From contig NC_090765.1 in the NCBI RefSeq assembly GCF_036898095.1, positions 36,855,309 through 36,919,308 of the forward strand: 64,000 nt of DNA, in the 5' to 3' direction. The notes under the pieces are model-generated. The model searched no databases and had not been told where the DNA came from. It worked only from the letters and a program-made list of their open reading frames with translations. Source of the DNA: Palaemon carinicauda. Taxonomy: Eukaryota; Arthropoda; Malacostraca; Decapoda; Palaemonidae. Positions 1 through 8,818 of the stretch are shown here, one piece after another. A program made the position numbers and the translations under genes. Each line of letters starts with the position of its first letter. The first letter of the stretch is position 1.

Positions 1-704
1 CCACTACGGGCAGATCTTTTATGATTTAATGTTTTATGTTTTTAAACCGCTCTTGTTAGTGACTCGTAAACATGGCACAGTGCTCTGGAGGAGGTGTTTG
101 TTCGTTTTCACCTTGCCCCTAGTCCTATATCTCTAACTTACGTTCCTTGTGCATTAAACGTCTGTTCCGCCAAGCAATATTGTTGATGCAGTCCAAGACG
201 GTCTCTCTCCACTTTGGAAGGATGAGGTAATACTCTTTTCTTCGCCTATGATTGGCGAGCTATGACATCACAACCATGTGACATAGTATCTTGAAAAGAG
301 CGGAGTTGGAATGTCTTGAAGCGATCAGATCGTCATCGTTATGGTATCATGGATCTTGTAACTTTTCTGCATATTAGAATGCAGTTTCCTGACGAGAATA
401 ACATTCTACGTTTTCCCTGTCTACCAGACTAGGTAGTTACTCGTCATTTATGCACGCGAACAGAACTTACTTTAGCAGCAGTCGGGTTTTGATGCGTGAA
501 CAGGAACCAATCGAGTGTGTTTTTTCTTCCGCGAGTCAGACAAGTCACATACTATCCTAACTCTTCCTCTGGATTCTGACTCACTTTCAGGGAGGAAGGA
601 CTTTGTCCTTATCGAAGGACGCATAACCTAGAAATGGTAGTCACCAATCAATTTGTCCAAGACCTTTCAGGAGTCGTATGTTTTTCTATTAACTTGTCCT
701 GCAG
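1..704. other. Decayed sequence left of the pogo-like element
   Basis: No open frame of note. The sequence abuts the TA dinucleotide at 705-706 that flanks the left TIR of the pogo-like transposon, and the matching TA on the other side (10512-10513) leads into a decayed DIRS copy. By position this stretch should therefore be the left (5' noncoding or gag-proximal) part of that same DIRS copy. I see no strong sequence match to the intact copy, so this rests on nesting logic only. Confidence 0.3.
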
Positions 705-706
705 TA

Positions 707-731
707 GGGTGATGTGATCACGACCCGGACA
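707..731 (+). repeat. Left TIR of the pogo-like transposon
   Basis: A 25-bp arm starting GGGTGATGTG and ending ACCCGGACA, preceded by TA. It matches the reverse complement of 10487-10511 with a single mismatch at the 11th base. Confidence 0.75.
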
Positions 732-959
732 GTAAAATGAATAATATTCATTAAAAAAAAAAGTTATTGAGCTACAGGAGAGATTTTGTGCTTAAAAGAA
801 AGTTTAACTAATGCCCCATCTTATGCTATGAGTTTCATATCTGTAGATATTATATTTTGGGTTTTACAGCCGTTTTTAAAATCCAAAATTCTCTGTCCGG
901 GTCGAGACCGCGTGGTCCACCAAAAACACACTTAAACCAATGTTTTATATTTTTTCTTA

Positions 960-1697
960 GTAAAAACATCCAGAACATGACACTGAAAGGTGGAATGATC
1001 CTGAAGTATGCAGAGGCTGTTGGCAGCCCGTCTATTCCTGATGCCTGGAAGAGGGAAGGTATGGCCACCCGGGACTGGTATTACGGGTATATGTTCCGTC
1101 ATCCAAGGCTTGCATTGAAGGCTCCGGAGGGCATGTCACTTTCGCGCGCGATGGCTTTCAACCGCGTAAACGTGAAGTCTTCTTCAAGGCTTACGTGGAA
1201 GCTGTCGAGCGACACAGTTTCATGCCAGCCAGGATCTTCAACTTGGATGAGAGTGGCTTGTCCACTGTGATGAAGCCATGTAAGGTTGTTTGCGAGAGAG
1301 GTCGTCCTGTTGCTTCGCAGGTTGCTCGGGAGAGAGGCAATCATATGACTTTCGTGGGGATTGTTAATGCTGCAGGGCATGGTTTCCCTCCAGTGTTTAT
1401 CATCGCCCGAAAGAAGATGAATGCTGATTTTCAGAGAGGGACCACTCCTGGAACCACAGTGCTCTTGCAGGCTAACGGTTGGATGGACCATGAGCGTTTC
1501 GTGCAGACACTCGAGCATCTCCATAAGGTGTCTTATTCTTCAGTGGAGAATAAGATACTGCTGATAATGGACAATGCCGAGTGTCACATGAGCATTCATG
1601 TGGTTGAGTATGCGATACAGCATGGCATCGTAATTGTCACGCTGCCACCTCATACTACAGCCAAACTCCAGCCATTAGATGTAAGTGTCTTTGGCCC
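960..1697 (+). pseudogene. pogo/Tigger-like transposase, C-terminal part (DDE domain), frameshifted
   Basis: Encodes the CENP-B-like DNA-binding region followed by the catalytic DDE domain of a pogo/Tigger/Jerky-type transposase, which cuts and joins DNA at TIRs in the nucleus. The first frame (to about 1172) carries RDWYYGYMFRHPRLALKAPE, typical of the helix-turn-helix part. The second frame (from about 1174) carries the three acidic residues: FNLDESG, LLIMDNAECH and LQPLDVSVFG, with 35 residues between the second and third D. One missing base at about 1173 separates the frames. A pyrimidine-rich tract ending in AG (about 943-960) looks like a 3' splice site just before the exon. Coding similarity stops abruptly at about 1697, where the sequence switches to N-terminal exons in the opposite orientation. 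Confidence 0.85.
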
Positions 1698-2097
1698 CGC
1701 GCGATCTTGATAGAGTATTCCTCGATCAAGCGTTCCTGCGCATCGGTGAAAACCTTTTTGACGTTCTGATGCTTAGGCACAAACGTCCTCCCATCACTCT
1801 CCTTGATGGACCGAGTGAAAGCATCCTGAAAAAAATAAAACAAAGGTAAAGTGGGGAGCATAGGCCCGATAGGGTAGGCTAGCCTAAATGAAAAGTAGCC
1901 TAAAGTTCTTAGCCTACACATAGAATTTAAGAGGGCTTAGATTTATTCAAGCTTACCCCAAGAGTCGAAACTTTAACTCAAAAAAGGTTGCACACAGTGC
2001 GGATGCTACAACCAGTCTCTAGGCGGTGGTAAAATGCCTTCTCAAAGTTGGTCCTATCCGTGGTTAGGATGTTCCTTGGCTGGTAGTTGCGAGGCAT
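1698..2097 (-). pseudogene. pogo-like transposase, N-terminal exons, inverted relative to the DDE part
   Basis: Read on the minus strand, a start codon at 2097-2095 gives MPRNYQPRN, the usual opening of pogo/Tigger proteins, followed by a short helical stretch that goes out of frame near 1985. A possible donor (GGGGTAAGC) lies near 1955. A second exon starts at 1825 after an acceptor with a T-rich tract and encodes KVFTDAQERLIEEYSIKIAR, typical of the CENP-B N-terminal DNA-binding domain. It is cut off near 1698, next to the oppositely oriented DDE part. The gene was probably transcribed on this strand and its 3' half later inverted. The family call is by recognition, and the exon limits are inferred. 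Confidence 0.6.
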
Positions 2098-2164
2098 GGC
2101 TGGGAGTCACGAAGGATCTGAAAGAGTAAATGGCATTAGAGACATAGGCTAGCCTAATGAATAT

Positions 2165-2381
2165 TGTCTATAAGTTCATAATGAAAAAATTTTGACCTTT
2201 TCAAAAACCCATAATTTGTTAGTTTAGACAATCAATAACTTTATACGAGGTAATAAACAGTATTGATATTTGTTCCATGTTAAAATTCTATTGCCTGAGC
2301 AATTAATAAATTTTAGAAAAATAAAAATTCTCCGTGTTCTCAACCCTGACAAACCTGTCCGAGTCGAGAACACGGACCTTG
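2165..2381. repeat. Partial unit of the ~350-bp tandem repeat, left of the DIRS insertion
   Basis: Diverged copy of the unit seen at 9151-10150 (the shared part runs from the CAATAACTTTATA stretch to the hairpin). It ends with a near-perfect hairpin at 2331-2376 (arms TCCGTGTTCTC and GAGAACACGGA). The DIRS element begins six bases after the hairpin, and the unit resumes at about 9151. Confidence 0.7.
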
Positions 2382-2557
2382 CATTTTTCAATATTAAACT
2401 TACCCGATAATCATGTAGCTGTCAACTCCGTTGCCCGACAGAATTCTATGGAGGGATACGCCAGCTATCACAATACTAGAAGGGGGTGTACTTACCAGCG
2501 CCACCTTTGGCCAGGTACTATAGTACTTCTTGTTGACACCTCCTCAATTTTTCCTCT
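2382..2557 (+). repeat. Left ITR of DIRS element 1
   Basis: Starts CATTTTTCAATATTAAAC. From about 2401 it is nearly identical to the reverse complement of 8953-9113; one difference lies in the ACCTTTGGCC/ACCTGTGGCC stretch. It contains CAGCGCCACCT, also found as CAGCGCCATCT in the ITR of element 2, although the two ITRs are otherwise quite different. Confidence 0.9.
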
Positions 2558-2767
2558 GTCGTGCTTCCGGCAAGACGTTCTGGGATACGCTTTTGATCTT
2601 GGAGTATTTTCACGGCTTTTGGTGAAGTATTTCTCTTTGATTTCGGCTGTCGCTTTACTGGAAACCTTCTTATATTAGCTTAGATAGCTTTTATTTAATC
2701 CTGATTAACGGTTAACGATCTTTTGCTTGATTTTGAAACCCCACTTGGCTAACTCTTTGGATTCAAG
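2558..2767 (+). other. 5' untranslated region of DIRS element 1
   Basis: About 210 bp between the left ITR and the gag start codon, T-rich, with no open frame of its own that I would trust. The start ATG at 2768 follows GATTCAAG. Confidence 0.5.
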
Positions 2768-5461
2768 ATGTCTGACATTTCACAAGCCCCCACCCATAGG
2801 CGATGTAGGTCTTGTAATAGGCGTATTCCGAAGGCCTCGGTAGATCCTCACACCGCTTGTTCTGACTGTAGGGATAGGCCCTGTCAGTTAGAAAATCGAT
2901 GTGAGGAATGCGCCGGACTTTCGGAACTTGATTTTGTCCGTCTTCTGAAGTATTCAACCAAGTTAGAGAGAGGCAGAGTTAGGAGGAGTTCTTCTCACTC
3001 TTCACTTTTTTCCTCACCTCATGATCCCCTACCTTTTCCTACCCCTGTAGTGGCTACCCCCGAACCTACTATTTGCCCTCAGCCTGATATGTCTGTTGTT
3101 TTGCGTGCTATTCAGGCCTTAGGCGATAAAGTAGAGTCAGTGGTTAGCGATCATAAGTCTCTTATGGCCGAAGTCAAGGAACTTAAGGTCAAGAGTGCAG
3201 TGGGTGGTATTAGTGCCAGTGCTGTGACGAGTGCTAGTGTCAGTGCAGTGCCAAGTGCTAGTGTCAGTGTCAGTGTGGTGCGTGAGGATACTTCTGTGCG
3301 TGCCAGTCGTCCTCCCAGTCCGGGACCTCTTGCAAGCTCCCAAGCCCAGGGGAGAAGCAATGTCGAAGGGCAAAAGGGTTCGGCAGGCCTTGATCGGCGC
3401 ACAGAAGTATCCTCGGTGGTTGCGGGCGTGTCTTCCAGAGACCGTCACTCCCACCTGCAGACGATTGAGCCCGTCTTTTACTCGTCCGCTGATCAATTGT
3501 CAGGGAAGAAACGCTGGACTCAGGTCTCTAGACCACTCAAACGCAGAGTCCAGTCCGCGAGTGCTCAACCGGGCTGCAGTCATTGGCTCAGCTCTGACTC
3601 GCCGCAGTCATCTGTCGACTGCACTCCGCCCAAGAGGAGTAAGGTTCTGCCGCAACAGATCTCTGCTGTTAAGGCTTTGCCTCAGCAGACCTTAGTGTCT
3701 GCCGACCCCAAGTTGGCTCTACTGCAGTCCATGCAGTCACAACTTTCAGTCTTGATGCGTGAGTGTCGGGCTGAGAAGGTTGCGCCTCCGCCTCCGCCTG
3801 CACTCGCTCCGCCTGCGCTCGCTCCGCCTGACCGCAGTACCGCCTGCCAGGCGTACGATGTTGAGCCACGTTCTGAGTTTACTGTTCCCAGTGGTGTACA
3901 GCTCCCTCCGCCTTCCTTAAGGCAACCTCAGCAATGGGATCAGGAGGCTTATACCTCTCTTCCTCCGCTTCCACTTGCTGCTCCACCATTGATGCAACAC
4001 TCGGTTGAGGTACAACAACCTCTCCCATCCATGAGTCAGTCTCCTCAGCTCTCGCTGCAGCGAGCTCAACCCTCCTCAAGGCAAGCACCACAACATCTTA
4101 GCCTTGCGCCTCAGGAGCCTCAACTCGCGAGACATTTACTACGTTCTGCGCAGCCTCTACCTCATCGCTCTCCGCTCACACCGCAGGAACCTCTACTCGT
4201 TCCTCAGGAACTTGCTACTCCACTTCCGCCAACCACTCAGCAAGCGCAACCCTTGAGTTCAGACACTCATGCCAGGAGTCAGCCTCCTCCACCCATGCGC
4301 CTACCTTCTGCTTCTTCTTTTGTTCAGCCTTTGCAGTCTGAGCCTCAGGTGTTCCCTCAACAGAGTCTTGAAGAGGAAACCACTAATATTGTTGTTCCAG
4401 CTCGTACTGACTCTGCTGTTCAGCATACCTTTCCGATCTCTTCGCTACACTCTGGTGATGGGGCGTCTGATGATGAGGCGGCACACCTGGATCCCTCATC
4501 AGACGTGGATGAATCCAAGTCTTCTCCACCTTCTATTGATTTTCGTAAGGTCTTGGCTCTGTTTAGGGAGGTATACCCAGACCACTTTGTCTCTGCTATT
4601 CCCCGCTCTCCGCCATCTGAGTTTTCGCTGGGCATGCAGCCAGCTAAGTCTACCTATACTAAGCTAGTCCTAGCAAGGTCCTCTAAGAGAGCGTTAAGGA
4701 TCTTAGGGGAGTGGTTGCAGACTAAGCAACACCTTGGAAAGACTTCGTTCATGTTTCCTCCGACTAAGCTCACTTCTAAAGCGGGCGTTTGGTATGCCAC
4801 AGGAGAGGAACCAGGCTTGGGAGTACCTGCCTCTGCCCAGGCTGACTTCTCAAGTCTGGTAGACTCGCCTCGTAGAACAGCAATGAGGCGCTCTAAGGTT
4901 TGCTGGACCTTCTCAGACCTTGATCACTTCCTAAAGGGTGTTTTTAGAGCATTTGAGATGTTCAACTTCCTAGACTGGTGCCTGGGGGCCCTCAGCAAGA
5001 AGACCTCCCCTGCGGACAAGGATTCTGCCATGCTATTAATGTCCTGCATGGATAAGGCCATTAGAGATGGATCTGGCGAGCTTGCGTCGATGTTTGTGTC
5101 AGGGGTTCTTAAGAAAAGGGAACAGCTATGTACCTTCCTTTCCTCCAGCATTACACCTTGTCAAAGGTCTCAACTCCTTTTCGCTCCGCTCTCGAAGTTC
5201 CTCTTCCCCGAAGAGCTGGTTAAGGACTTGTCTGCTGCCCTGATACAAAAGGACACACATGATCTTGTAGCCTCATCGGCTCGTAAGACTAAGGTTGCTA
5301 CCTCAGTCCCCAGGACTTATCGCACCCCAGTGGCTGATTCTCCTGCTACGAGGTTCATACCGCCCTTTCGTGGTAGAGCCCCCAGCCGAGGAAGCTCCCG
5401 TCCAGACTCTTCCAGGAGCAAGTCTAGGAAAGGTTCCAAGGCTTCTAAAGGAAAAAACTGA
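2768..5461 (+). CDS. DIRS gag-like protein (ORF1)
   Basis: 897 residues, probably the structural nucleic-acid-binding protein of the retrotransposon particle. Residues 13-48 form a cysteine cluster (C13, C16, C31, C34, C39, C45, C48, with H28) that could bind zinc. Residues about 100-200 are Ser/Val-rich and contain a short coiled-like stretch. Residues about 330-540 are Pro/Gln/Leu-rich low complexity. A more ordered region follows (about 590-830), and the C-terminus is basic (RGRAPSRGSSRPDSSRSKSR). The start is the first ATG of the frame. The ORF ends GGA AAA AAC TGA at 5450-5461. After that single TGA the same frame is open again to 8419, and the RT frame overlaps its last 191 nt in the +1 frame. 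Family assignment rests on position plus similarity to fragments in element 2. Confidence 0.8.
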   Translation: MSDISQAPTHRRCRSCNRRIPKASVDPHTACSDCRDRPCQLENRCEECAGLSELDFVRLLKYSTKLERGRVRRSSSHSSLFSSPHDPLPFPTPVVATPEPTICPQPDMSVVLRAIQALGDKVESVVSDHKSLMAEVKELKVKSAVGGISASAVTSASVSAVPSASVSVSVVREDTSVRASRPPSPGPLASSQAQGRSNVEGQKGSAGLDRRTEVSSVVAGVSSRDRHSHLQTIEPVFYSSADQLSGKKRWTQVSRPLKRRVQSASAQPGCSHWLSSDSPQSSVDCTPPKRSKVLPQQISAVKALPQQTLVSADPKLALLQSMQSQLSVLMRECRAEKVAPPPPPALAPPALAPPDRSTACQAYDVEPRSEFTVPSGVQLPPPSLRQPQQWDQEAYTSLPPLPLAAPPLMQHSVEVQQPLPSMSQSPQLSLQRAQPSSRQAPQHLSLAPQEPQLARHLLRSAQPLPHRSPLTPQEPLLVPQELATPLPPTTQQAQPLSSDTHARSQPPPPMRLPSASSFVQPLQSEPQVFPQQSLEEETTNIVVPARTDSAVQHTFPISSLHSGDGASDDEAAHLDPSSDVDESKSSPPSIDFRKVLALFREVYPDHFVSAIPRSPPSEFSLGMQPAKSTYTKLVLARSSKRALRILGEWLQTKQHLGKTSFMFPPTKLTSKAGVWYATGEEPGLGVPASAQADFSSLVDSPRRTAMRRSKVCWTFSDLDHFLKGVFRAFEMFNFLDWCLGALSKKTSPADKDSAMLLMSCMDKAIRDGSGELASMFVSGVLKKREQLCTFLSSSITPCQRSQLLFAPLSKFLFPEELVKDLSAALIQKDTHDLVASSARKTKVATSVPRTYRTPVADSPATRFIPPFRGRAPSRGSSRPDSSRSKSRKGSKASKGKN

Positions 5462-7520
5462 CTCTCCGCATCTCCAGACAGCAGTAGGAGCCAGACTCAA
5501 GAGCTTCTGGCAAGCCTGGGAAAAGAGAGGTGCAGACGCCCAGTCTGTCAGTTGGCTGAGGGAGGGTTACAAGATTCCATTCTGCCACAAACCCCCTCTG
5601 ACCACATCTCCCATCAACCTCTCTCCCAACTACAAAGAAGAGGACAAGAGGCTAGCGTTGCACCAGGAGGTGTCGCTACTTGTGCAGAAGAAGGCAGTGG
5701 TTATAGTCCGGGACCATCAATCCCCGGGCTTCTACAACCGTCTCTTTCTGGTGGCCAAGAAGACAGGAGGTTGGAGACCGGTGCTGGACGTCAGCGCGCT
5801 CAATGCGTATGTCACCAAGCAGACGTTCACGATGGAGACGACGAAGTCGGTCCTAGCAGCGGTCAGGCAGGAGGACTGGATGGTCTCGTTGGACTTGAAA
5901 GATGCCTACTTTCACGTTCCTATTCATCCAGACTCCCAACCTTTCCTGAGATTCGTTTTTGGAAAGGTTGTCTACCAATTCCAAGCCCTGTGTTTTGGCC
6001 TAAGCACAGCTCCTATGGTGTTCACGCATCTGATGAGGAATATAGCAAGATTCCTCCACTTATCGGACATCAGAGCCTCCCTCTACTTAGACGACTGGCT
6101 GTTGAGAGCCTCCACGAGTCGTCACTGTCTGGAGAGTCTCAACTGGACTTTGGACTTAATCAGAGAACTGGGTCTGTTAGTCAACATAGAAAAGTCTCAG
6201 CTCATTCCCTCCCAATCCATTGTGTACCTGGGAATGGAGATTCGGAGTCAGGATTTTCGGGCTTTTCCATCGGCCCCAAGGATAAGCCAAGCCCTAGATT
6301 GCATCATGAGCATGCTGAAGAGGAGCAGTTGCTCGGTGAGACAGTGGATGAGTCTCACAGGGACCCTTTCATCACTGGCCCTGTTCGTCGAGCTAGGGAG
6401 ACTCCACCTCCGCCCTCTTCAATTCCATCTTGCAGCTCATTGGGACAAGAGTTTGACTCTCGAAGCAGTCTCTATCCCAGTCACCAAAGAGATGAAGACC
6501 ACTCTCTTGTGGTGGAAGACCAATCTCCTTCTCAGGGAGGGCCTATCGTTGGCTATTCAGACCCCCAATCTTCATCTCTTCTCAGATGCATCGGACTCGG
6601 GCTGGGGTGCGACCTTGAACGGACGGGAATGCTCGGGAACGTGGAACGAGGAACAGGGAATGCTCCACATCAACTGCAAGGAGCTACTAGCAGTTCATTT
6701 AGCCCTGCTGAACTTCAAGTCCCTCCTGCTAGGCAAAGTGGTGGAGGTGAACTCAGACAACACCACAGCCTTGGCTTACATTTCCAAGCAAGGAGGGACC
6801 CATTCGAGGAGCCTATACGAGATCGCAAGGGACCTCCTCATTTGGTCAAGAAGTCAAAACCTCACTTTGGTCACGAGGTTCATTCAGGGCAACATGAACG
6901 TCTCAGCAGATCGCCTAAGCAGAAGGAATCAGGTCATTCCCACGGAATGGACCCTCCACAAGAGTGTGTGCAACAGACTTTGGACCTTGTGGGGTCAACC
7001 TACCATAGATCTGTTTGCCACCTCCATGACCAAGAGACTTCCGCTGTACTGTTCCCCAGTTCCAGACCCTGCAGCAGTTCATGTGGATGCTTTTCTGCTG
7101 AACTGGTCCCATCTCGACCTTTACGCATTCCCACCGTTCAAGATAATAAACAAAGTCCTGCAGAAATTCATCTCGCACGAAGGGACACGGCTGACGCTGG
7201 TTGCTCCCCTTTGGCCTGCAAGAGAATGGTTCACAGAGGTACTTCAATGGCTAGTCGACATCCCCAGGACTCTACCTCTAAGAGTGGACCTTCTACGTCA
7301 ACCTCACGTAGACAGGTTGCATCCAAACCTCCACGCTCTTCGGCTGACTGCCTTCAGACTGTCGAAAGATTCGCTAGAGCTAGAGGCTTTTCGAAGGAGG
7401 CAGCCAGTGCGATTGCCAGAGCAAGAAGGGTTTCCACTCGTAGAGTCTACCAATCTAAGTGGGAAGTCTTCCGGAGCTGGTGTAGAACCAATTCAGTATC
7501 CTCTACCAATACCTCTGTGA
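5271..7520 (+). CDS. DIRS reverse transcriptase / RNase H (ORF2)
   Basis: Copies element RNA into cDNA. The frame opens at 5271, but no ATG occurs before the RT core; the first lies in QTFTMETT near 5830. Translation therefore probably depends on a +1 (or -2) shift from gag or a non-ATG start. Taking the TTG at 5295 as residue 1, the RT palm motif YLDD is at 264-267, preceded by VSLDLKDAYFHVPIHP. RNase H residues are D431 (FSDASDSGWG), E463 (NCKELLAVH), D488 (VNSDNTTALAY) and D539 (SADRLSRR). After RNase H comes a region (about 555-700) with YAFPPF and PLWPAREWF, at the position of the methyltransferase-like domain of DIRS1-group elements; that assignment is by position. The frame overlaps gag (+1) and the recombinase. 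Confidence 0.9.
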   Translation, partial: PHRLVRLRLLPQSPGLIAPQWLILLLRGSYRPFVVEPPAEEAPVQTLPGASLGKVPRLLKEKTDSPHLQTAVGARLKSFWQAWEKRGADAQSVSWLREGYKIPFCHKPPLTTSPINLSPNYKEEDKRLALHQEVSLLVQKKAVVIVRDHQSPGFYNRLFLVAKKTGGWRPVLDVSALNAYVTKQTFTMETTKSVLAAVRQEDWMVSLDLKDAYFHVPIHPDSQPFLRFVFGKVVYQFQALCFGLSTAPMVFTHLMRNIARFLHLSDIRASLYLDDWLLRASTSRHCLESLNWTLDLIRELGLLVNIEKSQLIPSQSIVYLGMEIRSQDFRAFPSAPRISQALDCIMSMLKRSSCSVRQWMSLTGTLSSLALFVELGRLHLRPLQFHLAAHWDKSLTLEAVSIPVTKEMKTTLLWWKTNLLLREGLSLAIQTPNLHLFSDASDSGWGATLNGRECSGTWNEEQGMLHINCKELLAVHLALLNFKSLLLGKVVEVNSDNTTALAYISKQGGTHSRSLYEIARDLLIWSRSQNLTLVTRFIQGNMNVSADRLSRRNQVIPTEWTLHKSVCNRLWTLWGQPTIDLFATSMTKRLPLYCSPVPDPAAVHVDAFLLNWSHLDLYAFPPFKIINKVLQKFISHEGTRLTLVAPLWPAREWFTEVLQWLVDIPRTLPLRVDLLRQPHVDRLHPNLHALRLTAFRLSKDSLELEAFRRRQPVRLPEQEGFPLVESTNLSGKSSGAGVEPIQYPLPIPL
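5462..7225 (+). other. Open frame linking gag to the recombinase, overlapping RT/RNase H
   Basis: Directly after the gag TGA the gag frame has no stop for about 2.96 kb, running through the whole RT/RNase H region in the alternative frame and into the recombinase. The product of this part is rich in Ser, Gly, Arg and Pro and resembles no domain I know. The equivalent frame in element 2 is open over at least 19266-19673 with a similar product (both contain PPSSSIPS and SRQSGG/ARQSGGG). It may be translated, or it may be open only because of codon bias in the RT frame. Confidence 0.45.
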
Positions 7521-8419
7521 CCCAAATAGCTGACTTCCTATTACATCTTAGGAATGAGAGATCCCTTTCAGCCCCTACGATTAAAGGGTACAGGAGTATG
7601 TTGGCTTCAGTTCTCCGCCACAGAGGTTTGGACCTTTCTTCCAACAAGGACCTTCAAGACATCCTTAAGTCTTTTGAGACTTCTAAAGAGCGTCGTCTAT
7701 CCACTCCAGGCTGGAACCTAGACGTAGTCTTAAGGTTCCTTATGTCACCTAGGTTCGAACCTCTCCAGTCAGCTTCCTTCAAGGACCTTAGCCTCAAGAC
7801 TCTTTTTCTCGTCTGCCTTGCAACAGCTAAGAGAGTCAGTGAGGTTCATGCCTTCAGCAAGAACATTGGTTTCACGACCAAATCTGCAACATGTTCTTTT
7901 CAGCTCGGATTCCTAGCAAAGAACGAACTTCCTTCACGTCCTTGGCCTAGATCGTTTGAAATACCTAGCCTCTCCAACATGGTAGGTAACGAACTAGAGA
8001 GAGTTCTTTGCCCTGTCAGAGCTCTCAAGTATTATCTTAATAGGTCTAAACCTATTCGAGGACAATCAGAAGCCTTATGGTGTGCCATCAAGAAACCTTC
8101 GAGGCCCATGTCCAAGAACGGGGTTTCGTATTATATAAGGCTTCTGATTAGAGAAGCCCATTCTCACTTAAAGGAGGAAGACCTTGCATTGCTGAAGGTA
8201 AGGACCCACGAAGTAAGAGCCGTAGCTACTTCGATGGCCTTTAATAAAAACCGTTCTCTGCAGAGCATAATGGATGCAACCTATTGGAGGAGCAAGTCAG
8301 TGTTTGCATCATTTTATCTTAAAGATGTCCAGTCTCTTTACGAGAACTGCTACACCCTGGGACCATTCGTAGCAGCGAGTGCAGTAGTAGGTGAGGGCTC
8401 AGCCACTACATTCCCTTAA
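7226..8419 (+). CDS. DIRS tyrosine recombinase (ORF3)
   Basis: Integrates the circular cDNA by site-specific recombination. The homologous core begins near 7340 (RARGFSKEAASAIARARR, an N-terminal SAM-like/core-binding region). In-frame ATGs at 7226 and 7247 lie just upstream; I chose the first, which gives 397 residues. Catalytic residues of the family are visible: Arg in LATAKRVSEV (codon 7832-7834), His-x-x-Arg in THEVRAV (codons 8207 and 8216) and the nucleophile Tyr in FASFYLKDV (codon 8315-8317). The C-terminus (GPFVAASAVVGEG) is shared with elements 2 and 3. The frame is the same as gag and is open back to the gag stop, so a gag-recombinase readthrough product is possible. Confidence 0.88.
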   Translation: MVHRGTSMASRHPQDSTSKSGPSTSTSRRQVASKPPRSSADCLQTVERFARARGFSKEAASAIARARRVSTRRVYQSKWEVFRSWCRTNSVSSTNTSVTQIADFLLHLRNERSLSAPTIKGYRSMLASVLRHRGLDLSSNKDLQDILKSFETSKERRLSTPGWNLDVVLRFLMSPRFEPLQSASFKDLSLKTLFLVCLATAKRVSEVHAFSKNIGFTTKSATCSFQLGFLAKNELPSRPWPRSFEIPSLSNMVGNELERVLCPVRALKYYLNRSKPIRGQSEALWCAIKKPSRPMSKNGVSYYIRLLIREAHSHLKEEDLALLKVRTHEVRAVATSMAFNKNRSLQSIMDATYWRSKSVFASFYLKDVQSLYENCYTLGPFVAASAVVGEGSATTFP

Positions 8420-8818
8420 TCCCATAACCTTTTTTTAACCTTTCTCTTGAATGCTTTTATTGTTGTTTTTATGGTTGTTACGGTAGGCTAAGAAGCCTTC
8501 CGCATCCTTTTGATTTGGCGGGTGGTCAATTCTTTCTTGAGAAGCGCCTGGGTTAGAGGTTGTGTAGAGGTCCTTTAGTAGGGGTTGCAGCCCTATATAC
8601 TTTAGCACCTTTGAGTTGATTCAGCCTCCAAGAGGAACGCTGCGCTCAGTAAGGAAGACGAACTTAAAAAAGAGGCAGAGTAACGGTTCAATTCGACTTC
8701 CTTACCAGGTACTTATTATTTCATTGTTATTTGAGATAACTGTTATATGAAATATGGGATACTTAGCTATCCTTTAATCTTGTACACTGGTTTTCACCCA
8801 CCCCCCTGGGTGTGAATC
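8420..8818 (+). other. 3' untranslated region of DIRS element 1
   Basis: Noncoding stretch conserved in order with elements 2 (21344-21740) and 3 (12888-13256): GGCGGGTGGTCA, a gag-strand AGGTCCT, then a hairpin and a CCC-ACC...TGGGTGTGAATCAGCTA block directly before the ICR. Confidence 0.7.
8649..8705 (+). promoter_or_regulatory. Conserved 3'-UTR hairpin of DIRS element 1
   Basis: Perfect 9-bp stem GTAAGGAAG (8649-8657) with CTTCCTTAC (8697-8705), loop containing GAGGCAGAGTAA. The same stem and loop core occur in element 2, and a decayed form occurs in element 3. Conserved between diverged subfamilies, so possibly an RNA signal such as priming, packaging or 3' end formation; the role is unknown. 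Confidence 0.6.

Noticed and set aside
857..1524. Antisense ORFs at 850-1068 and 1099-1524 and a 137-codon ORF starting in the upstream intron
   Set aside because: The antisense ones are shadows of the transposase. The 5' part of the 857 frame (before about 960) is intron-like sequence before a 3' splice site.
5452..5461. A AAA AAC as the functional gag-RT slippery site
   Set aside because: A -1 slip leads to a frame other than the RT frame (RT is +1 relative to gag), so it cannot be accepted without extra assumptions.
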